Below, piece after piece: positions 36,201 through 47,145 of a stretch of DNA of 64,000 nt. The position numbers and the translations under genes were made by a program. How positions within the stretch are numbered: the first letter of the stretch is position 1; each line of letters begins with the position of its first letter. The stretch is from Atopsyche davidsoni. Lineage: Eukaryota > Arthropoda > Insecta > Trichoptera > Hydrobiosidae. The DNA lies in assembly GCA_022113835.1 (NCBI GenBank), contig JAILWY010000006.1, forward strand, positions 9,842,501-9,906,500, given 5' to 3'. A model generated the notes under the pieces. It was given only the letters and a program-made list of their open reading frames with translations. It had not been told where the DNA came from and made no database searches.

Positions 36201-38256
36201 GAATCAGAGGGTAAAGTTATTGAACAGGGACCACAGGCTATTCTTGAAGAATCCATCAAGGGTTGTAGCACCGAATATGGTAATAAGGAAAGATTGCTTT
36301 TGTGCAGGGGTAGCCTGAAAATGACTTGCGACATTTTATAAAATCGAAGTGCGTTTTTATGGTCCGCTTTTCCTTCAAGTCTAGACACACCATGGATCAA
36401 AGTGACTTGCAGAATCATTTTAAAACTATTTAAATTATGGTTGTCCAAAATTATCAGAAAACACCAACAACAATGCACTTGGCAATATTCTGAACTATTT
36501 TCGTCTGAAAAAAAATAATTATCTGGAGTTTAATTCATGTTTAAATATATATATATATATATTATCTCTGGTCATCTATTCTATAAACTAAATAATTTTA
36601 GAGCCAAATAGTGGATTATTTTTTAATCTTCGAGTGAAAAATATAAATATTATATCTATGTGAAATTAAATGAATATGTGTTAAGCACTTCACTATAAAT
36701 TAGCACTATAATATATTGGTACATTCAATAGGTCATTTGGAATTATTGTATGTGCACTACATGGAATAGAAACATTTATATGTATTTCTATGGTTTTATA
36801 GTTAAAGATGTCGTTTTGGACATAGCACATATATTTTGTATGAGTGTGTATAAACATATACTCACACACAAAATCATATAAATCTAAATAAAGAAATACA
36901 TATTAACACGGTTTTTCATAACGATATTCATAGAATAAACACGCGTCACTTTGCATTCTTATCATCATAAAAATATGAGATCACATGAACTCACCCTTAA
37001 ACAAAGGCTTGCAAGGTAATAACGAAACCAAAAAAGACAAGATGAACTTGATGTAGGTATCATGTAATGGCATACCCTTCAGATTGAAAAGGGTTTGTCT
37101 TGAAACCTGAGAAAATCTAACATGTGTAAAAAAAAAGGAATATTGAGGTTTTCATTAATATTTATACATAACTGAAAACATATACCTTGGTATTCAAACA
37201 CGTTTATTTTTAAATTTATGGTTTTATTAAACAATACGCTACTAAGAAAATAATGCATTGAAAAATAACAGGTAATGATTTGTTTGTATAATATATTAGA
37301 TTCTTTACTCACGAGTCAAATTTCCGGAGTTTTATTTTTCACAAATTTACGTCATTCTTGAATTCTTCTTTATTCTTCATTGTTTTGCTTAGATCATTAT
37401 TTTTAATAAATGTGTGTCTATTATTAGAAACTAAACCTTTGTTTTTTTTTTTACTCGGCTTATTTTGATATTTCCGTTCGTAATAAAATCAAGTATTATG
37501 TATTTTTTCTGACCTTTATCAAACTTATCAAGTTATTATTTTTTATCTCAATATTTGCAAGAAACTAACTGTGATGTATTTTTAATTAACCTTTCAAACT
37601 TTCAATCGGACATTTTTGTATTACAACATTTTTATAATTTTAGCGAAGTATGTGTGATTTGTGAAACAAAAACTTGTTTATATTTATATTTATAAACTAC
37701 TTTTTATTTTACTTGGAGTTTAATTAAATCATTTAATCAAGTAACAAATACATTTTTTCAGAAGAATAGTTAAGATTTGTATTAAAAAAATTAAATGACT
37801 GAAATAATTTTAAGCCTGTAGTGCGTTTAAGAAAATAGTTGACACCCCTTAAAATACTCGTTTGCGACAAATCACGTTTTCAATGTTCCAAAAATAACTC
37901 AAAGTAATGCCATATTTATAGAATTTCATAATGTTTGATGAAAAAAATATTAAAACACCTGTGAAACCTTATATCAACACAATAATAAATACTAATTGAA
38001 AGCGTTCTAAAATAGCTTGAGTTTTACAAAAATCAGATCTTATTTTAAACAAGTATTTTTAGAAATACCACCTTTCTGTGTAACGGCTGGTTGATTAATT
38101 TTATGAATATGAGGGTATAGGGTTCGCTATATTTATATTTTTTATATTTAAGATGTTTTCAGTATCGGAACAGACAAAGAAAAAACTAGGCGTTATATAT
38201 AAGAACGCAGTATTTTATAGTTATAATATTTAAAAAAAAATTGTCAAAACTTTCAG
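33251..38256. other. AT-rich stretch with a TA-rich hairpin region and one candidate ORF
   Basis: A perfect 14-bp palindrome CACATTTAAATGTG inside a CTTCAG...CTGAAG stem lies near 34788-34824. (TA)n occurs at 36545-36561. A candidate ORF is listed at 36107-36418. Nothing else is supported. Confidence 0.5.
36107..36418 (-). CDS. candidate 103-aa ORF, unrecognised; opposite strand also protein-like
   Basis: From the ATG at 36418 the frame runs 103 codons. The product is rich in Ser, Pro, His and Leu (segments LPYSVLQPLMDSSRIACGPC and PSYFSPTHSESLIFSRF), atypical for an AT-rich chance frame. The plus strand over 36193-36320 also reads as a plausible peptide (SEGKVIEQGPQAILEESIKG) but is stopped on both sides. 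One of the two is probably the remnant of a real coding sequence. I cannot tell which, and no family is recognised. Confidence 0.18.
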   Translation of the reverse strand: MILQVTLIHGVSRLEGKADHKNALRFYKMSQVIFRLPLHKSNLSLLPYSVLQPLMDSSRIACGPCSITLPSDSFTQSTTIPHYTVKPSYFSPTHSESLIFSRF

Positions 38257-38382
38257 TTGACAGTAAATCAAGAATACTGTTGGCGTTATTGTTTGGTGTT
38301 AGTAGGACAGACATTGTTTCTTGAATGCACGTTATGTTATAAAGCTGAAAAGGCAATTAGTTCAGCACTCAGTGTTCAGCGG

Positions 38383-38520
38383 ATGGAAGCGGTAATTACG
38401 CAGCACCTAGAGATGTTCATGCAGGCTTTAGGCAAACAGGATACAGCAGAGCCTTGCCGCGCAGACCGGAAGCCGCACTTAGAAATTCACGCTCCACGCA
38501 TATCAATTAGACAGACTTAA
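38383..38520 (+). CDS. candidate exon or conserved fragment, 45 codons from ATG
   Basis: The open frame runs from 38257 without ATG and has its first ATG at 38383. A pyrimidine-A-rich tract ending in TTTCAG (38251-38256) precedes the frame like a splice acceptor. The peptide (MEAVITQHLEMFMQALGKQD, then a His/Arg/Pro-rich end) is of ordinary protein composition and the DNA is GC-richer than its flanks. The palindromic GTAATTAC near 38389-38396 is also a homeodomain-type site, so a noncoding regulatory element is an alternative. Not recognised. Confidence 0.25.
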   Translation: MEAVITQHLEMFMQALGKQDTAEPCRADRKPHLEIHAPRISIRQT

Positions 38521-38959
38521 ATATATTTGCTTATTTATAGACATACATTCAAATTATATAATTAGAAGTGCCGCTCAATCATTTTTAATTACGGCGAAAA
38601 TGTGATTAGACAACATGAATTAGTGTTTGGTGGCATATGGCTTTGGTATGTAAACTCATTGGTCGATTTGAGCATTTACTTGCCAACATGCTTAAACATT
38701 CATGTTGGAAATCGACAAAAAGCAATAACAGATAATTGTAGCAAGCTATCTGAAATTTACTGAAAACAATAACATCACAGAAATTATTTATCCTGAAAAG
38801 TTTTTCTTTCTAGATTTGAACTTTTCATCTCATTGACCATTTGGATGACTTTACCTCTCTCCAACACTTTTCGATTTGATACCACCTAGCAATATTACCA
38901 TAAAATATTTTTTTTTTGGCTGTTTTGTGTCGAACTGAAAGTTAAAACTGTTTTATGTT

Positions 38960-39300
38960 AATCAAAATATGAACTGTATCGAAACTCTTCATCTATCAGA
39001 AATCCTCAAGACGAGAAGACATTATTTCCACCAAAGTCTCATAGGGTCCTCACTGGCTCTTTTCGAAGGGCAGGAGAAGGAGAAAACAATAAATTACATG
39101 AGCCTTGAGCAGGTTTTGGTTCCCTCCGTGATATTTCATCATCAAGGTCCCTCCAGCGTGACCACAGACCTGCCGCTTCTATCAATCACCCCACTCTAAC
39201 ATAGAATCCTTGGTCTGCTCCTCTACTGTTTCCTCTTGGTCAAGTGGATTGTATTTTCTAGCTGTGGGTTTTGTTATTGAAACTTACTGCACCAGCAAAA
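38960..39300 (-). pseudogene. GC-richer fragment with broken protein-like frame
   Basis: On the minus strand one frame reads well over about 39180-39040 (AAGLWSRWRDLDDEISRREP, then PAQGSCNLLFSPSPALRKEP) but is limited by stops on both sides; another frame just upstream reads RKYNPLDQEETVEEQTKDSM. The pattern suggests a gene or transposon fragment broken by indels. The plus-strand frame 38969-39199 is less protein-like. No family recognised. Confidence 0.25.
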
Positions 39301-42300
39301 GTAACAGATCTTCGATAATATGGAAACACGCTATCATATTAGTATTGTTTATATGACTCATAAATATGTAAGACTACAGTGTTATAGATATTATAAAATA
39401 ATAATTTTTTGAGGGACCGGTAAGCCAGCTTCGTGTAATAAGCCATCAACTTGATAGTAGCCCATTGACTTAAAAAATGAAAACTAAAGTAAAATATGCG
39501 TTATTCGTGCTTGCTGTTTGTACATTAGTACTTATCATGTTTTTGAACAAAATCATTAATATATTAAAAAAATATGTACATAACAACTTGAATTTTCAGT
39601 AATTCATCGCCAGTCAACGCATTCTTCATAACGCAACGTATAAAAAATAATATAACTTAAATATATTACAATGTCTGTACCTGAACTAAATAATTTATTT
39701 TCTCACATTTCAGTTTAGGGTTTTACTTGAAATATCATTTTAGTTACTTAATAGTTTGTTATAATTTAATTTTTCTAATCAAAATTTAAAGCTGATAAAG
39801 TATTTGTTTATTATTTAATTTTGAACTAAGGCAAAAGAATTTGTCAACTTATTAAAATCGCTATCAGATTCGTGCGGTCAATACACACAAAACATACGCA
39901 GATAACAATTTTGGAGAATTATTTTGAAATAAACATTATTTTACTTTAGATTACACCAAACCGGCATTACTAACCTCACTTAACTAAACATATTATGCAA
40001 TAAATTATTATTAGAGCAATTAGAGATACTCGTTTCTTGGATGTTCTAATACGATTTTTTAATGAACCTTTGAAGATTAACGTTTTACTAAAAATTATTA
40101 GAATCATGTACTCTTAAGTAACAATAAAATTATTTTTTTTGCTAATAAAAAACAGATTTATATATTTAACTGTCTCTGAGTTGGATTAGCCTTATGAAGA
40201 ATTGAAATAAAAATATTTAACACGATTTAATAACGTTGACAGAGAATCAATGCGCAAAAAAATGTTTTTTTATATTCTAAGGCAATCATAATCAACAAAA
40301 TATATTTTAAGCATTGCCATATCAAAATCACGGCATTACATAATTATTTTCTAAACTATAAAACACAATAAGCAATAGAACATCATTTTTTTTCATACAA
40401 ATCTTAAAAGGAAATTGATCTGTTAGCCTATTTTGTTTACTGCATTCTTTAAATTTATTTGGATTTATAAATATTATAAATTTTGCAGAATAGCCGCTGC
40501 TGATACTTTATGTATTAGCCAACGCATCAAATTACTTTTAGCGCTGCTGCTTACGTAGTGCCTGGTTAACATGCATTATGATAAGAATAAATAAATTATA
40601 ATATTAATTATTTTTACGCAACTCCAAATTGATGTCAAATAAAACATGTATTTGGAAATTACATTAATTAACTAATTTTGTTAGAAGCCTACAGTCATTC
40701 TGTTTTTGTTCGCTCTGTGATGAATTTAATATGTATTTGGGCTACAATTTGGAATGGACCAATTTACAAATTGACAGAATCGATTCGGCAAACGTCGAGA
40801 GAATTTTCGGGTAAAAACTCTGCTAATGCATGGGCTTGGAGATGAGTAAAAAAATTAGTTTTTACCATGAGAAGATCTAACGACACGTGTTAATGGCTGA
40901 TGGCAAAGAAGTTTCGGTATTTTTATTACCATTAAGGAATCTTATTACTGAACTGTATTAAAAAACCTAATTAGGTGTCAATACAAATTTATTTACGTTT
41001 TACACGTTGACATATAATAGAACATGGTGGTGTTGTTTTTTTATATTTATAATAAAAAAAATTGTAACTAAATATAATATTATTTAAATAATTTAATAAG
41101 CAAAACACACAAGAACTGAGTGTTTGTAATAACTTATAACCATAAATAAACAAACTCATATAATCATCAATTTTCATGAAAAATATTGTGCACTCTGCAA
41201 TTTGATATTATATTAGTGTATCAATGCTATTTTATTCCGAGTATAAGCAATTTATTATTTGTTATTTTATCTCTTTGAAGGTTTACTTCAGTTTTGTATT
41301 ATTCCGCGTTTTTTTTAAATAAAATAAAACCTATATTCTATAAATAGATTGAAAATTAACGATGATAAAATTCTCAGTTATTTTTCCCTGACAATTTTTC
41401 CACGCTTGCAAAAAATTATTTAAATTTTTATTTAATTAATGCAGTACAGTAACTGAGTCAGCATAGACGTATAGTTTTGATTCGAATCTCACCAGTGACA
41501 TGCAATATTTTAATGTTTTTTGTAGTCATTTGGACTACCTAATTATTCTGGAATTTTTTTTCTTTAAATATATCAATCCAACCGAAAAATCTGATGACAT
41601 TTTCATGTCTTTAATATGTGCTTTGTTTGAAATGATAGCGTTATTATAATGCAGTTGCGCAACGCAGGCTTTGATTTGTATGGAATTAAAGTGACATAAT
41701 ACGCGATACGATAAAACAACTTTCTCTAGACAAAAAAATCCTGAATGAATATTGCAATGGCTATACATTTCAGCAACGAATAATAATTGTAATAATTAAG
41801 AGATAATGCGTTTCACTACATCAAAACAGAATACAAAAAAATTACATATACATAAATAATTATTAGTCAATCACAATAAAACACGCTTTACTCTGCCAAC
41901 TGTGGGATACGTGGTACATATTCTTACAGAGTAATGAGTATTTTTAATTTTATAACTTGAATCAATCAATTGATATGTGCTTATTTCCAAGAATATCTTT
42001 TTTGGAGGTTGAGCAAGCATGATACAGTAGCAACTACTTTTCATTGCTTGCCTGTCTCTTTTTCTGACCGCCTATATGACCGAAACGATATGAAACTTCA
42101 AATTTATTATTTGATAGCTTGTTTTAAATTTTATTAAATTAGAAATGTATAAAACTTCAGTGACTTGCAGAATAACCTGAAGAAATACCAGAGCAATACA
42201 CAACAGCTGTATGAATATTTGTCATGTGCTCGTCTGTTCGACGTATCTTTATACAGTTTTGTTTTATAACTATATTCCACACGCGAAACCGACTTGCGAC

Positions 42301-43146
42301 CTTTTTAAAATGTGTGTTAACTGTAAACTTTTAAAATAAAATTAAAAAAAGCATACAAAAAAAAATCAATATACATGAAAACATCAATTATGCATATCAT
42401 TGTTCAATAAATATTCATTTTGTTGTGAGTCAATTGAATCATTTAAGATTTTATTGCAGTATTAGTTTATTTTTATCTTAGCCTAATATTGATTATACAT
42501 TCATAATATATTTAAGCTAAAATTTTTATAAATATAATTTGTTATGCAATTACATCGCCGATATCAAAGTATGAAATAAAAATATTTGACTACAAATAAA
42601 ACCCTAATTTTAATTTAAAACTTGAATTCTATAGCATTTAAACTTATTTGTTCTTAAACTGATAAATTTTCGAAAAACTCTAATGACCTCAAAAATAATT
42701 ATGTACATTTCTCATCGTATATTTTTACGAAATGGGAGTAACTGAACATTTCTGAGTCAATTTAAAGATGATATGGGATATAATTTTTTCTGTTCTGTTA
42801 ACATAAAATATGTTAGCTTAATGCATTTAATAAAAGGAATACAATCTACAATTTTTATTTGATATTAAGTTTAATATGTAATGTTTAGTATGATATTTAA
42901 TAAATACACTTTTTTGCATTAAAACTTAATCAAGTCAATATTGTTTAAAAATCGCTTGATATTTATAGATGATATGCATAAATCATCATCATCATCGCAT
43001 AAATAAGGTTAAAAAGCATTTTTTTTTAATACAACAAGTACATTCTGTCACAAATATATATTTAAAAATAACAAATGAGTTTCTAGATTTTGACAGCCAT
43101 TATTATAAGATGATTTATTTGGTGTTATGCTGCGTAGTAAATTTTA
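39301..43146. other. AT-rich noncoding stretch
   Basis: Apart from a short tRNA-like sequence at 41449-41512, nothing coding or repetitive is supported. Small frames here are Lys/Asn/Ile/Tyr-rich chance frames. Confidence 0.55.
41449..41512 (+). repeat. tRNA-like (SINE-like) remnant
   Basis: GTAACTGAGTCAGCAT resembles an A-box and GATTCGAATCTCACCAGTG resembles a B-box plus acceptor side. The interval is shorter than in a true tRNA and no full cloverleaf is seen. Confidence 0.3.
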
Positions 43147-43240
43147 TCTACCGACATTTCGGTCCCGGTACTATGACCATTTTCAGGAATCTTTTTATCC
43201 CTGAAGCTTATCCCAGTACCGGGACCGAAACGTCGGCAGA
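43147..43240. repeat. 94-bp inverted repeat with decayed hammerhead-like ends
   Basis: Arms 43147-43187 and 43200-43240 (TCTACCGACATTTCGGTCCC... / ...GGGACCGAAACGTCGGCAGA) pair over the outer 26 bp with two mismatches, then diverge. Both arms, read outward, follow the order CTGANNN, stem, GACC, GAAA, then TGTC or CGTC, similar to the hammerhead-like cores at 54.9 kb. The CTGANGA core is mutated in each arm. Confidence 0.6.
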
Positions 43241-43439
43241 CGAAAATACGCAAAAAAATATCAGAAAATTCTCAAGATCATCTAAAAGTAATAAACACCA
43301 CAACTTCCCGTATGAGTTGGGTCAGTACAAAAAAAATAATGTCATTCTTGTGAAAATGCTTACATAATAATACTAAAAACTGGTTTTTGTTTGTTCAGAA
43401 TAAATCTGACCACTGAAAAACAATCCCAAGTGCGCTGTT

Positions 43440-43883
43440 TACGTTTGATCTCTATCACTTGGTGATTTGTAGCATTATTTTATACTCATAGTGTCGCCTA
43501 ATGATTTACACTGAACTGATGACATGTGAGAACTGATTGCCGGAACCAAAATGGAAAACGCCTGATCTGTATCACTTGATGATTTAAAACATTCTTTTAT
43601 ATTGATGGTGTGGCTAAATGATTCCATTGCGCTGGAATAATACCGAAATGCATAACGCTTTGATCTGTATTATTTAATAGTGGTCTAATGATTTCTTTAC
43701 ACTGTAGTGATGACATAAAAACAAAATTATTACGGTTAATCACAAAATGGCATGAATTACCAAATGCATAACTTTTGTAATATTTGATGATTTGTAGCAT
43801 TTTTTCATAATGGCGGTGTGGTCTAATGATTTGAGTGATGACCAGTGAAAACATATCGCAGTACCGAAATGCATAACAGTTTA
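43440..43883 (+). repeat. degenerate tandem repeat, four units of about 100-118 bp
   Basis: Units begin near 43445, 43563, 43661 and 43773. Shared words are TGATCTGTAT, CACTTGATGATTTGTAGCATT, TGGTGTGGTCTAATGATTT, GTGATGAC and ACCGAAATGCATAAC. Units differ by substitutions and deletions, so the array is old. Confidence 0.7.
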
Positions 43884-45283
43884 AGAAAATCCAAAGAGCA
43901 AGATGAGTTCATCCATTGATGCTTGTCTTTTTTGGAAATTTTCTAAAAGATTTAGAATAGCCCCATTGAAAAAAGCGCTTTCTTAACATTGAAAACGATT
44001 TATTTATAAACAAAACACTCGTGTTAAATATTGATCAATTTCAGTAATACCTGAAGAATGATATATTATATTTTACTGCTTGTATTGTTAACATTTATTT
44101 TACTGCCGGGCTGTCTTTTTGGACTTTCTTCAACGTTGCTTTGCTTCCTATTCAATGAAACAATTATACTAAAAATACTGTGAATGAATTTAATGACATT
44201 TAGATAAACGAAATTGTTAAGCACTCATTCGACTTACAAATAAAATGTTTACTTAAAAATTAAAACTCTAGCAACTTTTAGTAAACTAATTAATCACGCA
44301 TTACGCAACTAGTATTGATCGATGATTCCTGATTATAATTATACGATTTCTCATAAATGTTTACGTTAGTCAGTTTCAATACAATTCACAATAATTATTT
44401 TCAAAGCAATAATAATTTGAATTGCCATCATAACAGCATTTATTGACTTTGAAAATTATGTTACACACTAAAGGTGTATAAGCTATTTCAATGTCTTTTT
44501 TATACGTAGGCGTTACGTATAAAATACGTATGAAAACACTACAATATGGCTGAAATATGACATGAAATTTTTTATGGTCTAGACAAGAATAAACTTTATG
44601 TTGACGTATCGTGACCATTTTATTTTGGCAAATTTAAAAAAATATATATTTGTACATATAAATATACATTAAGTAATATATTAATTCTAAGTATGCAATA
44701 AATAATATCGTCAGGTACGCTAGAACAGCTGCTCTGGTAGAAAATTAAAAAATAGACAATCATGGAACATTGAAACTAAAATCGCCACACTTTCATGAAA
44801 ACTTCGAGAACAGCAATCGAATGGACAATACAATAAATAAAATAAATTTTGACTGATTATATTTTGTGATTGTGTATATAAAAATGGATATTAGCTGAAA
44901 TTGGACGGTACGATGTTCTAGTAGGAAGTTGTTGATAAACCAAACTACATGTTATGTTTACTTCTAGATAACGTCTTTCATAACAATCAAATACAACATA
45001 TTTATCTGTATCGAATGCCACGCATACAAACATGTTGCATTTATATTCACACCGCAATTTCACACAGTCTGTGCTCACAGTTTGTTACAAATCTTATCTA
45101 AAATATTGCTAGTACATTTATATTGACGAAATTCCGTCACTATCTAAATAGCACTGAATCCAAGTCAAACAATGAATTTTGACAAACCCATAAGTTAAAC
45201 GTGCAAACTGGAGAATTTTTTTTAACAACCTAACATGAAAAATACTTGTAAAAAAAATTACAAATATTTAAAACTATTTTAAC
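43884..45283. other. AT-rich noncoding stretch
   Basis: No genes or repeats supported; small minus frames at 44376-44618 and 44857-45078 lack recognisable character. Confidence 0.5.
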
Positions 45284-45317
45284 AAAATTCGTTTAAAAAT
45301 ATTTTTAAACGAATTTT
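45284..45317. repeat. perfect 34-bp palindrome
   Basis: AAAATTCGTTTAAAAAT followed directly by its exact reverse complement, no loop. A weaker outer symmetry (CAAATATTT...AAATATTTG) extends it to about 45261-45329. Confidence 0.9.
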
Positions 45318-45514
45318 AAAAATATTTGTTTCTAAACAAAACTGTAGTTGAATTGACTATGAGTAATTAAAAACTGCATATTAAAGTAAGAGTTTTTTTT
45401 ATTTTAAAAATGTACCTCACAGCGACGAAAATATATTTAATACTTGCTTCGAAAACTTTATAATGAATTTTTATGAGTAATGAACTTTATTAAAAATTTT
45501 CCCCTGTTATTTTA

Positions 45515-46278
45515 TCAGTATGATGAAGCTATGTCAAAAAAATATATTGACAACTTCACATAATTAAAAATTCCAGACGACCAGTTTTTAATACTAAAAA
45601 ATGCATAATAATACAAGCGTAAACAACTTATTACTCCTTAAAATTATCATTACGACGAAGTTCAAATCTATGTCAAATAATTAATATTGACAACCCATAT
45701 CAAAAAAATCTCAAGTGATTAGTTTATAATATGAGAAAACAAATAAAAATTATACGCAAAGGAAACTACATACTCCGTGATATAATTATAATGGAGTTAT
45801 TTTCTTTGTTATTTTGGTAGTATTGCTTGGGGTTTATCAAATAATTAATATTGACAACACCGTATCAAATAAAATGAGTTGTTCATATGACAAATTCTAT
45901 AAATAAACACGCTTGTAAAATTTAATAATCACTGACATTCGACGAAGTTCCGTTGATTATTTTATCAGTACTATTTAGGTTACGTCAAATAATTAATATT
46001 GACAACATCAAAAAAATCAATGTGGCCAGTACTTAGTGTGATAAAATGTATAAATATAGCACGGAAATAAACACAGACACAACTATCGTGAGGAGAAAAT
46101 TTATTTTATTATTTTGTCGGTATACGTCATATAATTAATATTGATAAGATACAAAAGACACGCGTAGCGATGAAAAACTGCGAACTACATTTTTCACGCC
46201 ATTAACTATTTTGACGAAGTATATCGTATCGTTATGCAAAAATCGTAATATTGCTACGCCATATAAATTAATATTGCC
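45515..46278 (+). repeat. degenerate tandem array with conserved dyad GTCAAATAATTAATATTGAC
   Basis: Six copies of a 19-21-bp imperfect dyad lie at 45533-45551, 45672-45691, 45836-45855, 45984-46003, 46126-46145 and 46258-46278, spaced 128-164 bp apart. The surrounding unit is also shared: upstream TTATTTTATCAGTA and GACGAAGTT, downstream ACAACATC-AAAAAAATC. The dyad is far better conserved than the rest of the unit. The centre TAATTAAT is a homeodomain-type core flanked by GTCAA/TTGAC half-sites. Confidence 0.75.
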
Positions 46279-46559
46279 AATTTCACGTCAAAATTGTGCC
46301 CAACTGGCGTGTTATTACTGCAAAATTCCTAAAATATGGTACGCCCCGGAATCAAAAAACTACGAGCTGTCCACAGCCGAATCGACTTTCCAAATTATCA
46401 CAATACTATCACATTACACCTTTGTACTGCGGATCCATTGTCACCTATTCAATATTCACGAATGACGACAAAAAAATCGCGAAATCATTCAGTCGTACAT
46501 TTTTTTTTAAAAAACACACAATATCACATAGCTGTCCAGGCCGGTATTTTTACATTTTT

Positions 46560-47090
46560 AAATCGGCGATGACCCGATCTCCGAGACGAGCGTTTCCTCA
46601 CAGATATCCATGAAACTTGTGCAAAACAAATAACTTACCTCGCCTACATAACAAAATATTTTACAACCTATGCAACAAAAAAACACTTTTATCCACACGC
46701 AAACTTCGGCACAGATCAGTATCGTCTTATGACGTCTTTGAATCACTTTTTTTATCTCATACAATGTGTGAATTCGAATATCTTCCGTTCACTTCACAGA
46801 AAAAAAAAACTCACTGGAGATACGCTCCCAGTACGCACTCTCTTTTCGATTCTCGAATTGGTGGGCTCGTCTTCAAGATGGCACCGGCACAGATCACACG
46901 TGTGGGGTTCTTCACACTTGTTGCTTTTTTTTTTTTCACTGTGTGTTTGAACTGTAGTTTTCTTCGCAAGTGTTACGACTCGAGGTTCTCGTGGATTCAC
47001 TCCAGACGGTTGCTCTCGTGACGCGTCCTGCTCCCACGACGGTCGCGAGACTACTAAACTCTGAGCTAGCACCGACTGAGCGCCGGACCT
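46560..47090 (-). promoter_or_regulatory. CpG-richer promoter-like patch, possible minus-strand first exon
   Basis: Immediately after the tandem array the sequence becomes CpG-richer. On the minus strand, an arthropod-type initiator TCAGTC (47079-47074, A at 47077) lies 3' of a TATA-rich run (47110-47145). About 440 bases on is AG|GTAAGT (donor at 46638-46633), a textbook 5' splice site. The interval could be a 5'-UTR exon of about 439 nt. It also holds CACACGTGTG (about 46897-46906). Frames on both strands (minus 46794-47072, 46558-46764; plus 46617-47021) have no recognisable product. The gene body would continue leftwards; no downstream exon was identified. Confidence 0.35.
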
Positions 47091-47107
47091 CTAAAGAGAC
47101 CTGACAT

Positions 47108-47145
47108 CTATCATATATTTATATATATATATACATATATATTCA
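47108..47145. repeat. AT microsatellite
   Basis: ATATATTTATATATATATAT-type run, just upstream of the putative minus-strand initiator. Confidence 0.85.

Noticed and set aside
42969..43367. 132-codon plus-strand frame
   Set aside because: It runs through the 43147-43240 inverted repeat and starts in AT-rich DNA; product is a mix of His/Asn/Lys-rich sequence with no protein character.
46211..47021. several overlapping plus-strand frames in the CpG-richer patch
   Set aside because: All overlap each other and the minus-strand promoter-like signals; none has recognisable protein content.
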